Positions 9,396 to 18,113 of a stretch of 64,000 nt of DNA are shown here, piece by piece. A program made the position numbers and the translations under genes. This DNA is from Pedobacter gandavensis (lineage in GTDB: Bacteria > Bacteroidota > Bacteroidia > Sphingobacteriales > Sphingobacteriaceae): contig NZ_WNXC01000001.1 in NCBI RefSeq assembly GCF_014172405.1, positions 248,001-312,000 of the forward strand, written 5' to 3'. The notes beneath the pieces are model-generated. The model saw nothing but the letters and a program-made list of their open reading frames with translations. It ran no database searches and was not told the origin of the DNA. The first letter of the stretch is position 1, and each line of letters starts with the position of its first letter.

Positions 9396-9707
9396 TTAAG
9401 ATAGATCTTCTATGTCCATAAAAATTGGGATCAGCGCCCTTCCTCTTTTTGATAAGTTGTATTCAATATGCAAAGGTTTCTCCTTTACAATTGTTCGAAT
9501 TAACAATTTCGCCTCTTCCAATTCTTTCAGTGCAGTGGAGAGTGATTGTTTATTGGAGTTTGGTAATTTCTTTAATAAGCTATTAAAACGCACTGAACCA
9601 TCAACTGCCAAACGAAATATTTGAGGTTTCCATTTGCCGGATAATAATTTTAATAGTCCTTCAGCAGGGCAACCTTCTTGTTCAAAATCTTCTTTTATAG
9701 TAGTCAT
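9396..9707 (-). CDS. HxlR-family transcriptional regulator
   Basis: A 103-residue winged-helix repressor of the HxlR/YodB group: LLSGKWKPQIFRLAVDG, then a recognition region near KQSLSTALKELEEAKLL and a wing around KEKPLHIEYNLSKRG. A single Cys13 near the N-terminus (EGCPAE) matches the position at which YodB-type proteins sense quinones or disulfide stress. It is divergent from a DsbA-like gene (118-base intergenic region) and upstream of a flavin reductase on its own strand. It probably controls this small redox group. The redox-sensing role is inference from family and context. Confidence 0.9.
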   Translation of the reverse strand: MTTIKEDFEQEGCPAEGLLKLLSGKWKPQIFRLAVDGSVRFNSLLKKLPNSNKQSLSTALKELEEAKLLIRTIVKEKPLHIEYNLSKRGRALIPIFMDIEDLS

Positions 9708-9825
9708 GTTTTTTTGACTTATTGTACGCAGATGTCCTTGTGGGTATTTTTGGCCAAGTTAATGAATAAAGGGATAACCTTAAACGTAAAATTAGAATAG
9801 CCTTGTAAAAGGGGAATAATTAAGT

Positions 9826-10749
9826 ATGGAAACGACAGAAAATAAAAATCCGCTATTTTGTGATATCGAAACCGGGGTATGTGAGGCGTTGGATGTAGTT
9901 AATACAGGAAAAGAAACAAACCTTTCTTTCCAAACAAAACCTATTAAAATAATTTACTTTACAGATCCGATCTGCTCATCCTGCTGGGGCATAGAATCGC
10001 AATTGAGAAAACTTAAACTGGAATACGGTGATTGTTTCGAGATGGATTACCATATGGGTGGTTTATTGCCCGCTTGGGATAATTATAGCAGTGGGAGTAT
10101 TAACAAACCATCAGATGTAGCTCAGCATTGGGAAGAAGCTGGAAGTTATTATGAAATGCCAATTGATGGCGATGTTTGGTTTGAAGATCCTTTAAAATCT
10201 TCTTATCCGCCATCTATCGCAGTGAAAGCAGCTGAACTCCAAGGTAAAGAAAAAGGAGTTTTATACATGCGTAGAATAAGAGAAATGCTTTTTCTGGAAA
10301 AGAAGAATATCACTAAATGGGAATATTTACAGCAAGCTGCTTTTGAGGTTGGATTGGATACTTTTCAATTTATAACGGATTATGAAGGGAAAGCAAATCA
10401 ACTTTTTCAAGAAGATTTGAATTTGGGCAGGCAGTTAGGTGTAAGGGGTTTTCCAACCCTGCTTTTTAAGGGAGCGGACAATTCCCAGGGCTTGGTTTAT
10501 GGATTCAAACCCTATGAAGATTATGTGAACATGATAAAAAAAATCATTCCAACTGCTCAAAGAAAGGAATATGATCATTCTCCTCTAGGGGTGTTTTCTT
10601 ACTTCCAGACTTTAATGACTAAAGAATTTTCGTTATTGACGGGGCACAGTTTTGTAGCTGCGGAGAAAATACTTTATGGACTTCTTGATGCGGGTAAAAT
10701 AAATAGTTTTAAAAGTAAAAATGGGGTGCTTTGGGTAGGAAAGCAATAG
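9826..10749 (+). CDS. DsbA/FrnE-like thioredoxin-fold protein
   Basis: A 307-residue thioredoxin-fold protein with no signal peptide, so it should be cytosolic. The active-site pair is Cys50-Ser-Ser-Cys53 in FTDPICSSCWG; a helical insertion follows, then GVRGFPTLLF with the cis-Pro typical of the fold. Relatives include FrnE-like dithiol isomerases and the SpxH ClpXP-adapter family. The short N-terminal leader with two cysteines (LFCDIETGVCE) is a further candidate redox or metal-binding element. It is divergent from the HxlR regulator, which probably controls it. A role in thiol/disulfide homeostasis is inferred. Confidence 0.85.
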   Translation: METTENKNPLFCDIETGVCEALDVVNTGKETNLSFQTKPIKIIYFTDPICSSCWGIESQLRKLKLEYGDCFEMDYHMGGLLPAWDNYSSGSINKPSDVAQHWEEAGSYYEMPIDGDVWFEDPLKSSYPPSIAVKAAELQGKEKGVLYMRRIREMLFLEKKNITKWEYLQQAAFEVGLDTFQFITDYEGKANQLFQEDLNLGRQLGVRGFPTLLFKGADNSQGLVYGFKPYEDYVNMIKKIIPTAQRKEYDHSPLGVFSYFQTLMTKEFSLLTGHSFVAAEKILYGLLDAGKINSFKSKNGVLWVGKQ

Positions 10750-10754
10750 CTGGA

Positions 10755-11315
10755 TTATTTTTTTTCAGCATTGTTGTCCATCCAATGGGTAAATGCTTTC
10801 AGGAAGTTATTCAAAAATTCTTGAGTAGATTCATTTATTAAAGCACCATTTGCATCAAATAATTTTGCCGCTGCACTGATGTAAGCCTCTGGCTGAGCCA
10901 TTGCGGGTACATTCAAAAATACCAGAGATTGGCGCAAATGGTGGTTTGCGCCAAAAGCACCAATGTTGCCTGGTGATACACTTATAATAGCCCCCGGTTT
11001 GCCACTCCAACAGCTCTTTCCGTAAGGACGAGAGCCAACGTCAATCGCATTTTTTAACACTGCTGGAACCGACCTGTTGTATTCCGGAGTTACAAAAAGT
11101 ACGCCGTCAAATGATGCAAGCTGTTTACGGAAACCTATCCATTCAATCGGAGGCGTATCTTCCAAATCTTCATTGTAAAAAGGGAGATGGCCAATGTTGA
11201 TAATCTCCAGCGAAAGTGAATCGGAAGCAGATTTAATTAAAGCATTGGCCATTTTTCTATTCCAGGACTCTCTGCGCAGGCTACCTACCAGAACTGCTAT
11301 TTTAAATTTTGTCAT
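10755..11315 (-). CDS. NAD(P)H-dependent FMN reductase
   Basis: A 186-residue flavodoxin-fold quinone/azo/chromate reductase-type enzyme. It has the FMN phosphate-binding start KIAVLVGSLRRESWNRKMA, the LPFYNEDLE stretch and FVTPEYNRSVPAVLKNAID, which are signatures of NADPH-dependent FMN reductases (PF03358). It is cytosolic, reducing FMN or quinones by two electrons. It is convergent with the DsbA-like gene, five bases apart. YodB-type HxlR regulators typically control such reductases, which fits the nearby HxlR gene, but no shared promoter links them here. Confidence 0.92.
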   Translation of the reverse strand: MTKFKIAVLVGSLRRESWNRKMANALIKSASDSLSLEIINIGHLPFYNEDLEDTPPIEWIGFRKQLASFDGVLFVTPEYNRSVPAVLKNAIDVGSRPYGKSCWSGKPGAIISVSPGNIGAFGANHHLRQSLVFLNVPAMAQPEAYISAAAKLFDANGALINESTQEFLNNFLKAFTHWMDNNAEKK

Positions 11316-11405
11316 CGTAATTGTATAAAGAATTATAAAGTTTGTTTTTATTTCCGGACTTGAAGTTTTTCAGGTGCAAGAAAGTTTCCGCTCCATGGCT
11401 AACTG

Positions 11406-11439
11406 CTTTGTCAAAGGGGCTTTAGCCCTTTTGACAAAG
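11406..11439 (-). terminator. Strong hairpin terminator after dodecin gene
   Basis: A 15-bp stem (11406-11420 with 11425-11439, one G-T pair) closing a TTTA loop. It starts 20 bases after the stop of the leftward dodecin gene. It would also insulate the reductase gene further left. Confidence 0.75.
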
Positions 11440-11458
11440 AAAGTATAGAAGCACTGGC

Positions 11459-11677
11459 TTAAGAGTTTTTTAAACCTGCATCTATTCTGAATGAAACTTT
11501 GCAGATTGCTCCAAAAGATACAATCTGATCGTCCTTCACATGTACTTTAAAGTCCTTTACATAGACAGAGTCTATATTCTTTATAGTTTGTGATACTTCT
11601 TTCACTGCATTTCTTACAGCATCTTCAAATCCGCTTTCTGAGGAAGCGATGACTTCGATAACTTTTACAATACTCAT
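11459..11677 (-). CDS. Dodecin-family flavin-binding protein
   Basis: A 72-residue protein matching the dodecin fold, which assembles into hollow dodecamers that bind and store flavins. The sequence shows the typical order VKVIEVIASSESGFEDAV, one helix, then beta strands (DSVYVKDFKVHV; GAICKVSFRID). Bacterial dodecins usually carry a flavin-stacking Trp in the middle; here the corresponding region reads SVYVKDFKV, so an aromatic Tyr or Phe may substitute, and ligand affinity is uncertain. It neighbours two flavin-dependent reductases, consistent with a flavin buffering role. It is monocistronic with its own terminator. Confidence 0.8.
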   Translation of the reverse strand: MSIVKVIEVIASSESGFEDAVRNAVKEVSQTIKNIDSVYVKDFKVHVKDDQIVSFGAICKVSFRIDAGLKNS

Positions 11678-11925
11678 AGTATTAGGTTTTAGTGTTAGTT
11701 TAGTTATTTCTTTGAGCGTTGAAGGATCGGATATTTAAAGTTTCAGGTTCTTTTTATTTAAATAGCGTTGCTTATTTGGTGATATCACTGCTTCGGAATG
11801 TTTTCTTGTATTTTCCATGTGATATTCTAATGTGCGTTGAAGAGTTAGTCCTTCTTGGAAAATATTAACAATCCGCATTTATCTTTGTTTTTTTGAACTC
11901 ATTTAGCTCCAAGTTAATAGCTACC

Positions 11926-12081
11926 ATGCCTTGTTATGGCTTGAGCGCATCTGAAACCGCATTCGTGCTTGAAGTGGAAATCAGTCATTTAGCTGGTTTT
12001 ATGATAGCGTGGTTTGTATTGAGTTTTGTGAGCCTCTAGATGTACAGAATAGCAGAAAATTATCCTGCTATTCTATACATC
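11926..12081 (+). other. Gene-poor interval with a 37-codon ORF and stem-loop
   Basis: Between the dodecin start (11677) and the next gene (12279) there is no convincing full-length gene. A short frame, ATG 11926 to TAG 12037-12039, encodes a hydrophobic tail (AGFMIAWFVLSFVSL). It runs straight into a 16-bp imperfect stem-loop, 12039-12055 with 12065-12081 (one mismatch), that looks like a terminator. It may be the end of an eroded gene or chance; I do not recognise it. Confidence 0.25.
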
Positions 12082-12278
12082 ATATAAGTCATAATAAAAC
12101 TGATTTTCAGTCTTGTTGTAATATTTTTATAAGGCTTATGTTGTCAATTTCTTCAGTCAAACTATAGTCGGCAAATGATCCATGATAATCACTGTATAAT
12201 AACGTTGTGTCTTTAAGTATAAAACCCAAACTCCGCCTAATAGATTTAATAAGGAATAGCATAGTTTTTGTAGGAAGA

Positions 12279-12851
12279 ATGGTTCAGTTGGATAAATTAA
12301 TTCATAAAAACATGGATATTAAAACCAAACTACGCCTTGCTTTCGGATTATTATTCGCGGTAGTCCTTTCTTTCGGGGGAATTTCCTTTTATTATATGAA
12401 TAAGATCGCTCAGAGTTCAACGAATATTTTGAAGGATAATTACGAAAGTCTGAGCTATGCTAGCAAGATGAGAAAGATTTTAGACGAAAACCCATTGCCC
12501 CTTACTCCGGTTTTGGCGGATCAATTTAGCGTTGTGTTAAATAAAGAGCAAAGCAACATTACTGAAGTTGGTGAGCGAGGAGCTGTATCGGCTCTCTCTG
12601 AGGCCTATAATGTCATCATAGATTCAAACACAAGTTTATCAACCAAACAGAAGGCCTTGGAAAAGGCGCGTATTCAGATAAGGATTATTGAAGAGGCGAA
12701 TATGAATGCCGTGGTTAGAAAAAATACAGAAGCACAAGAGGGGGGGCAAAAAGCAGCAAACTATCTTATATTGGCGGCTTCCATTTGCTTTATACTATTG
12801 TTTTCACTAGCAGTGAATCTACCGGACTTAGTGGCCAAATCTCAAAAATAA
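12279..12851 (+). CDS. Truncated membrane sensor (kinase input module only)
   Basis: A 190-residue protein read from ATG 12279, preceded by AGGAAG. An upstream GTG at 12207 and a downstream ATG at 12312 (MDIKTKLRLAF) are alternatives, and the last gives the usual family N-terminus. There is a membrane helix near KLRLAFGLLFAVVLSF, about 110 residues of periplasmic helical bundle (NILKDNYESLSYASKMRKIL), and a second helix near YLILAASICFILLFSLAV. Full-length Bacteroidota homologues (KinB-like kinases) continue into HAMP, HisKA and ATPase domains. This one stops after VNLPDLVAKSQK, where the HAMP should start. It may be a degenerate gene or a kinase-less sensor. Confidence 0.6.
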   Translation: MVQLDKLIHKNMDIKTKLRLAFGLLFAVVLSFGGISFYYMNKIAQSSTNILKDNYESLSYASKMRKILDENPLPLTPVLADQFSVVLNKEQSNITEVGERGAVSALSEAYNVIIDSNTSLSTKQKALEKARIQIRIIEEANMNAVVRKNTEAQEGGQKAANYLILAASICFILLFSLAVNLPDLVAKSQK

Positions 12852-12860
12852 AAATGTACA

Positions 12861-12904
12861 AAGCAACGCCCCATTTGAGTATTAAATCAAATGGGGCATT
12901 GCTT
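12861..12904. terminator. Bidirectional terminator hairpin
   Basis: GCCCCATTTGA (12868-12878) pairs perfectly with TCAAATGGGGC (12887-12897). The stem is extended by AAGCAA (12861-12866) with TTGCTT (12899-12904) around one mismatch. It lies between the convergent truncated sensor and DsbD genes. Confidence 0.8.
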
Positions 12905-12939
12905 TGAAATACCATAGGCTCACTACAATCCGCAGTGTA

Positions 12940-14592
12940 TTATTTATGGAATGCCTTTAGACCACTTTCTAAAAAATGCTTATAATTTGATATATCATAA
13001 TCTGCACCTTGTGGAGCTGCCAGTAAATCTTCGGTTTTAGAATCGAGTAACACATAAAATGGTTGTGAATTGGACTTGAATTTTCTAGTCTGCAGATCAC
13101 TCCATTTTTTGCCAATGGTATTGAGTGTTTTTCCTTCTGGAGTAATCACGATATCCTCAGGTGTCAGTTCTGTTTTGTCATCAACATACAATTGGATGAG
13201 GACATAATCATTACTGATCATTTTATAAATATCTTTGTCAGGCCACACATTGGCTTCCATTTTTCTACAATTTACACAGGCATGTCCGGTGAAATCAATC
13301 AACACAGGTTTGTTCAGTTTTTTTGCGGCAGCTAAACCTTCGTTGTAATCGAAATAGGCATTTAATTTTAATGGCGCGTGGAATTTATCTGCATATTTAT
13401 GAGGACCATCATTTGTCACTGTTGCTTGTCCGTTTAACAGCCCCGCTGTATATAAATCGAAGTCCTGTGTTTCCTGTGGTGGAAGGAAAGCGGATACACT
13501 ACGTAGTGGTGCTCCCCACAGACCTGGAATTAAGTAAACAGTAAAAGCTAAGACAATCGTAGCCAAAAAGAGCCGGGGTACTGAAATAAATGGCACCTGA
13601 CTATCATGAGAAAATTTCAGTTTTCCTAAAAGATAAATTCCCATCATTCCGAAAATTACGATCCAGAGGCATAAGAATATTTCCCGATCAAACCATTCCC
13701 AATGATAGGCCAGGTCTACATTGCTTAGGAATTTTAGTGCAAAGGCAAGTTCCAGGAAACCCAATACGACCTTAACACTGTTTAACCAACCACCAGATTT
13801 TGGTAGTTTGTTCATCGCTGATGGAAAAAGTGCAAATAGGGCGAAAGGAATGGCCAGGGCCAATGAAAATCCAAACATACCTATTGCGGGGCCTAGCAAT
13901 GCACCAGTGGTTGCAGCTTGCACTAGTAGCGTACCAATAATAGGGCCAGTGCAGGAGAACGAGACCAATGCCAATGTTCCTGCCATAAAAAATAGTCCGG
14001 CAAGACCACCTTTGTCTGAATTCGCATCCATTTTATTTACCCAGGAAGAGGGGAGGGTAATTTCAAAAGCACCCAGAAATGAAGCAGCAAAAACAACAAG
14101 CAACAGGAAGAAAAAGAAATTAAATATGCCATTGGTGGATAAGCTATTCAAGGCATCCGCACCAAAAACAATGGTGACCAATAGGCCCAGGACCACGTAT
14201 ATCAGAATGATGAAAAAACCATATATTGCTGCACGCCGAAAGGCCCTTCCTTTTTCCGATCCTTTGGTGAAAAAACTTACCGTTAAAGGCAGCATGGGGA
14301 AAATGCAGGGCATTAATAAGGCGGCGAGGCCACCAACAAAACCTGCAATAAATACACCCCATAAGGTTTTACCCTCTTCTTTGTGTGGAACATTGATTTT
14401 TTGAATGGTTTCAGGCGGAACGGCTGTTATTTTTGAGCCGGAATCAACCGGTTTAATGCTGCTATCTACAGTTTCTGGTTTTATTTCTGTAAACGTAAGG
14501 TCGTCGATACTGGTGCTATCTTGTGAATATCCATTTAATGCTATTGCACAAAGGAACAGCAACGCAAAGGCGAATTTTTTTAAGGAGGTCAT
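12940..14592 (-). CDS. Thiol:disulfide interchange protein DsbD-like
   Basis: A 550-residue inner-membrane electron transporter that moves reducing power from cytosolic thioredoxin to periplasmic thiols. Visible parts: signal peptide (1-23, ending NGYSQ), a short periplasmic linker instead of the large alpha domain of E. coli DsbD, then a membrane core at about 75-350. The core has cysteines in LMPCIFPMLPLTV and SFSCTGPIIG, the pair that carries electrons. The C-terminal thioredoxin domain has Cys439-Val-Asn-Cys442 (HACVNCRKM). The reduced N-terminal domain is common in Bacteroidota. Probable roles are cytochrome c maturation and repair of periplasmic thiols. The cysteine-synthase-like gene lies 49 bases upstream on the same strand. 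Confidence 0.92.
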   Translation of the reverse strand: MTSLKKFAFALLFLCAIALNGYSQDSTSIDDLTFTEIKPETVDSSIKPVDSGSKITAVPPETIQKINVPHKEEGKTLWGVFIAGFVGGLAALLMPCIFPMLPLTVSFFTKGSEKGRAFRRAAIYGFFIILIYVVLGLLVTIVFGADALNSLSTNGIFNFFFFLLLVVFAASFLGAFEITLPSSWVNKMDANSDKGGLAGLFFMAGTLALVSFSCTGPIIGTLLVQAATTGALLGPAIGMFGFSLALAIPFALFALFPSAMNKLPKSGGWLNSVKVVLGFLELAFALKFLSNVDLAYHWEWFDREIFLCLWIVIFGMMGIYLLGKLKFSHDSQVPFISVPRLFLATIVLAFTVYLIPGLWGAPLRSVSAFLPPQETQDFDLYTAGLLNGQATVTNDGPHKYADKFHAPLKLNAYFDYNEGLAAAKKLNKPVLIDFTGHACVNCRKMEANVWPDKDIYKMISNDYVLIQLYVDDKTELTPEDIVITPEGKTLNTIGKKWSDLQTRKFKSNSQPFYVLLDSKTEDLLAAPQGADYDISNYKHFLESGLKAFHK

Positions 14593-14641
14593 ATAAGAGG
14601 TCTGGTTTATAGTTGGGACACTACGGAATTGTTTTTCTTGA

Positions 14642-15688
14642 TTAGTGTAATCTGCTAAAGGCCTGGTAATCCAGGAACTCTACTTCCGGACTGATGTAAC
14701 CTTCTTTGATTGGTTCTTCTTTCATTAAATCGGTACTTAAATACTTTTTATTGCTATCAGAAAAGATGGTCACAATACAGCTTTCTTTACCCATTTTTTT
14801 TTGTTGTTTTATGGCACCAATGACATTTGCACCTGAGGAGATACCTACGGCTAAACCAAGTTTTTTGGCTAGCTTTTGTGCCATTAATATGGCATCTCCA
14901 TCGTTTACCTGGATTACTTCGTCTAGTTCGTTTAGCTTTATGATTTCGGGTATGAATTCATCAGAAATACCCTGAATTCTATGGCTGCCTACTTTATAGC
15001 CAGTCGTTAAGGTTGGAGATTCTGCTGGCTCTAAGGGGTGAACCTTGATTTCGGCGTTTTGCGATCTTAAATAGTTTCCTACACCCATAATGGTTCCTCC
15101 TGTGCCTACTCCGGCAACAAACGCATCAGGTGATAGGTTTTTTAGTCGCAGTTGCTCCCAGATTTCTTTTCCAGTAGTATATTCATGTGCTTCTGGATTG
15201 GCGATATTCTCAAATTGTTTAGGCAGAAAAATGTTCGGGTTATTAGCAGCCATAAATTCTGCCAGTTTAATGCTCCCAATAAAGCCGCCTTCTTCTTTAC
15301 TCACCAGAATAATTTCGGCACCTAAACTTTTAATAATATCTATGCGCTCTTTGCTCAACCAATTTGGCATAATGATGGTTACCGGATGGCCCAAAGCTTT
15401 TCCTATGGCTGCAAATGCGATCCCGGTATTCCCGCTGGTGGCCTCTACAATCTGATCCCCAGGTTTAATTTTACCTTCTGCATATGCTTTTTTAAGGGTG
15501 TAAAGTGCCATTCTATCCTTAATACTACCAGTTAAGTTGTAATGCTCGCACTTTACGTAAATTTTGTTTAGGTTACCCTGGTAGGTGTAGCTAAGTTCTA
15601 GCATTGGGGTGTTACCCACCAGAAGTGATAAATGTTGAAACTTTCCCTCCATAGTAGAATTCAAGCCGTTGGCTGTTATTGTTGTCAT
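14642..15688 (-). CDS. PLP-dependent cysteine synthase-family enzyme
   Basis: A 348-residue fold-type II PLP enzyme related to O-acetylserine sulfhydrylase (CysK/CysM) and cystathionine beta-synthase. The PLP lysine is Lys57 in TGSIKDRM, the substrate-binding loop is SGNTG at 85-89, and the phosphate-binding glycines are GTGGT. The start at 15688 (MTTITANG) is preferred over the frame's first ATG at 15769, because the additional 27 residues are not family-like and would leave little promoter space. It is divergent from an Lrp-family gene that probably regulates it, and upstream of DsbD on the same strand. A role in cysteine or related thiol amino-acid metabolism is likely. Confidence 0.9.
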   Translation of the reverse strand: MTTITANGLNSTMEGKFQHLSLLVGNTPMLELSYTYQGNLNKIYVKCEHYNLTGSIKDRMALYTLKKAYAEGKIKPGDQIVEATSGNTGIAFAAIGKALGHPVTIIMPNWLSKERIDIIKSLGAEIILVSKEEGGFIGSIKLAEFMAANNPNIFLPKQFENIANPEAHEYTTGKEIWEQLRLKNLSPDAFVAGVGTGGTIMGVGNYLRSQNAEIKVHPLEPAESPTLTTGYKVGSHRIQGISDEFIPEIIKLNELDEVIQVNDGDAILMAQKLAKKLGLAVGISSGANVIGAIKQQKKMGKESCIVTIFSDSNKKYLSTDLMKEEPIKEGYISPEVEFLDYQAFSRLH

Positions 15689-15876
15689 GACTGTTAATTT
15701 TGCAGCTGGTATTTGCTGTTTTTTATTTTGGTAAAACTGAGTATTATATTTATTTATGTCAATCCACATTGATTTTTCCAGAAAATTTCTGTTTTTTTGA
15801 CTTTTATTTAGTCTTTAATTCAGTTTGAGTCGTTTGTTTTGACATCCATTGTATTTTTTTTTACTTATTAACGTCC

Positions 15877-16344
15877 ATGGCACAAGGAAATTTAGATCAG
15901 GTTGATCTGGAAATATTGAGATTATTGCAGCATGATGCCTCTTTAACCAATAAAGAAGTATCATTGAAACTCCATAAATCGATTGCGACTATCCACGAAC
16001 GGATTAGAAGATTGAAGGAACAAGGTTATATTAAAAAAATTGTCGCTATCCTCGACCGGAAAAAGATCAACCAAAATCTCATTGCTTTTTCCCATGTTTT
16101 ACTGAAAGAGCATACTGCCAATACTTTGATTGAGTTCGAGACGGAAGTCTCTAAATTTAGTGAAGTGATGGAGTGTTTGCAGATGACCGGTGCTCATGAT
16201 TTCATTCTCCGTATCGCCACCAAGGATATGGATGCTTACCATGAATTTTTAAGGAACAAGCTCGCTACATTACCTAATATTACCACTGTTCAAAGCTATT
16301 TTGTACTTTCAGAACCTAAAAGCGAAACTGCATATCCTATTTAA
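15877..16344 (+). CDS. Lrp/AsnC-family transcriptional regulator
   Basis: A 155-residue regulator with an N-terminal helix-turn-helix (DLEILRLLQHDASLTNKEVS; KSIATIHERIRRL) and a C-terminal RAM/ligand-binding domain (about 68-150, with GAHDFILRIATKDMDAYHEF). Lrp-like proteins form octamers and respond to amino acids. The divergent cysteine-synthase-like gene is the obvious target, a common pairing in which the regulator senses the enzyme's substrate or product. The intergenic region is AT rich with T-runs, typical of Lrp sites, but I could not identify a discrete motif. DUF2200 follows 33 bases downstream and may be co-transcribed. Confidence 0.92.
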   Translation: MAQGNLDQVDLEILRLLQHDASLTNKEVSLKLHKSIATIHERIRRLKEQGYIKKIVAILDRKKINQNLIAFSHVLLKEHTANTLIEFETEVSKFSEVMECLQMTGAHDFILRIATKDMDAYHEFLRNKLATLPNITTVQSYFVLSEPKSETAYPI

Positions 16345-16377
16345 TAGGAGCGACTTTAACCATAAAAAACGGATCAA

Positions 16378-16728
16378 ATGAATAATACTAGAGTATATAA
16401 AATGTCCTTTGCAAGTGTTTATCCGCACTATATTCAAAAGGCAGAAAGAAAAGGACGTACAAAAGATGAGGTGGATGAAATTATATTTTGGCTAACAGGA
16501 TATGATCAACAGAGCTTCCAACAGCTTATCGAGAATAGAACCGATTTTGAAACTTTTTTTGCAATGGCACCACAATTAAATGCAAATGTTTCAAAAATTA
16601 CTGGAGTAATCTGCGGTTATCGTGTTGAAGAAATTGAAGACCAGCTGATGCAAAAGATACGTTATTTGGATAAGCTGATTGATGAACTGGCAAAAGGAAA
16701 GACAATGGATAAAATACTTCGGAAATAG
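16378..16728 (+). CDS. DUF2200 domain protein
   Basis: A 116-residue small cytosolic protein that matches the DUF2200 pattern: [41 protein letters not shown] near the N-terminus (split here: [11 protein letters not shown] and [13 protein letters not shown]) and [11 protein letters not shown] later. The family has no established function. It follows the Lrp gene by 33 bases, so it may be transcribed with it. Confidence 0.85.
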   Translation: MNNTRVYKMSFASVYPHYIQKAERKGRTKDEVDEIIFWLTGYDQQSFQQLIENRTDFETFFAMAPQLNANVSKITGVICGYRVEEIEDQLMQKIRYLDKLIDELAKGKTMDKILRK

Positions 16729-16842
16729 GGTATCCTATTGAGATTTTCGCGTGGAAGCCCTGTAGATGATTTCTGCCTGCAATTTCGCCCATTTCCACAA
16801 GTGGTTGGGGCAAAAATACTATCGAATTCATGATGCTGTCCT

Positions 16843-17853
16843 ATGCTTTATTTGGGTCCCGTATCAGAGAAAAGGACCTTATCGTTTAATGTTAAAGTTT
16901 ATTCAATAATAATTACTTTGGAAAGAAATAAAATTAAAATTGCTTGTTTTGGAGAGGTTCTTTGGGATGTTTTTCCAGGAGGTCAGAGAAGGGCAGGAGG
17001 TGCGCCGTTTAATGTGGCTTATCACCTTTTTAAAATGGGAATTGACGTTCAGATGATCAGCAGTGTTGGTAAGGACAAGCTTGGCTATGAACTACTAGAT
17101 AAAATTAAAAATTGGCATATTCCTACTGATGGTATTCAGCTTAGTGATTCCCATCCTACCAGTGTCGTAATTGCCTCTGTGGATGAAAATAATGAAGCTC
17201 ATTATGAAATAGTAGAAAATGTAGCTTGGGATTTCATTGAAGTCAACCCTACAAATCAGCAAATTGTATCTGATGCAGACGCCCTGGTTTTTGGAAGTTT
17301 GGGTACTCGTAACGAAAAATCTAGAAACACATTGTTTGAATTAATTGAGGGCAGTACCTACAATGTGTTTGATATTAATTTGCGTCCGCCACATTATGAT
17401 GTGCGGGTCATCAAGGATTTATTACATAAAACGCAGTTGGCCAAGTTCAATAAAGCGGAATTGCGTATGATGTTAGATTTTCTTGGCAAGACCTACAGTA
17501 CAGAGAAAGATGGTATCCGGTATCTGCAAGATACCTTTTGCATGCAGGAAGTGATCGTCTCTAAAGGAAGTAAAGGGGCGCTCTATGCGCGTAATGATGA
17601 TTTCTATTTGTACCCTACAGTTCAGATTGAGCTGAAAGATACGGTGGGTAGTGGCGATTCCTTCCTCGCTGGTTTTTTATCGAAAAGGCTAGAAAAAGAT
17701 ACTACTGTACATCAAATTATGCTTCAGGCAGTTTCATTAGGTGCTTTCATTACTGCACGTGAAGGGGCATGTCCGGAATACTTATTGGAAGATTTTCAGG
17801 TATTCAGGGACAACCATAACATTAAAGGAGAACTTAATTATTTACAGTCTTGA
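16843..17853 (+). CDS. PfkB-family carbohydrate kinase (fructokinase-like)
   Basis: A cytosolic ribokinase-fold sugar kinase. The N-terminal signature is FGEVLWDVFPGG, with GGAPFNVAYHL binding the sugar. The second PfkB signature is DTVGSGDSFLAGF, whose catalytic base is Asp272 in this frame. Fructose or another hexose is the likely substrate. The frame opens at ATG 16843, but the first 25 residues are not family-like. True initiation is probably near 16918 (TTG, giving LERNKIKIACFGE), so the start is uncertain. It ends 44 bases before a strong terminator. It is probably monocistronic; no sugar transporter is adjacent. Confidence 0.88.
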   Translation: MLYLGPVSEKRTLSFNVKVYSIIITLERNKIKIACFGEVLWDVFPGGQRRAGGAPFNVAYHLFKMGIDVQMISSVGKDKLGYELLDKIKNWHIPTDGIQLSDSHPTSVVIASVDENNEAHYEIVENVAWDFIEVNPTNQQIVSDADALVFGSLGTRNEKSRNTLFELIEGSTYNVFDINLRPPHYDVRVIKDLLHKTQLAKFNKAELRMMLDFLGKTYSTEKDGIRYLQDTFCMQEVIVSKGSKGALYARNDDFYLYPTVQIELKDTVGSGDSFLAGFLSKRLEKDTTVHQIMLQAVSLGAFITAREGACPEYLLEDFQVFRDNHNIKGELNYLQS

Positions 17854-17896
17854 TGATGTGAAAATTGTATTGAATTAGTTGTTAATATTACTGGTC

Positions 17897-17925
17897 AGCC
17901 CCCGCTTAAATCTTAAGCGGGGGCT
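17897..17925 (+). terminator. Strong terminator after sugar kinase
   Basis: A perfect 13-bp stem (AGCCCCCGCTTAA, 17897-17909, with 17913-17925) and a 3-base loop, followed by TTTGCTTT. It ends the PfkB transcript and separates it from the phosphonate-type operon. Confidence 0.88.
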
Positions 17926-18081
17926 TTTGCTTTATAGCTGTTTTTATTGACCTTATCTGGATGTCCACTAGGCTATTAGTTCTTTTTTTGGATCAGACTT
18001 ATGTTCCGAATTTGTGTTTTAGCTAACTCAAACATAACAGAAACTTAATCTTCGAATGTTTAGTTTGGTTAAACAAGTGTT

Positions 18082-18089
18082 TAGTTTTG
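18082..18089 (+). promoter_or_regulatory. -7 element for the phosphonatase-like operon
   Basis: TAGTTTTG fits TAnnTTTG exactly. It lies 24 bases before the ATG at 18114, leaving a short 5' UTR. A TTTG at 18064-18067 is a possible -33 box, but the 14-base spacing is shorter than usual. Confidence 0.5.
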
Positions 18090-18113
18090 CTATATATTTA
18101 TATCAAACCAGAA

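Noticed and set aside
13721..14404. Long plus-strand open frame of 227 codons inside the DsbD gene
   Set aside because: It is antisense to a clear DsbD membrane core with conserved cysteines, its translation is basic and low in complexity, and it lacks a start context. It is a shadow of the real gene.
16843..16917. First 25 codons of the PfkB frame
   Set aside because: The residues are not family-like and a -7-like element overlaps this part, so they are probably not translated. The frame's first ATG was retained only because the true start is unresolved.
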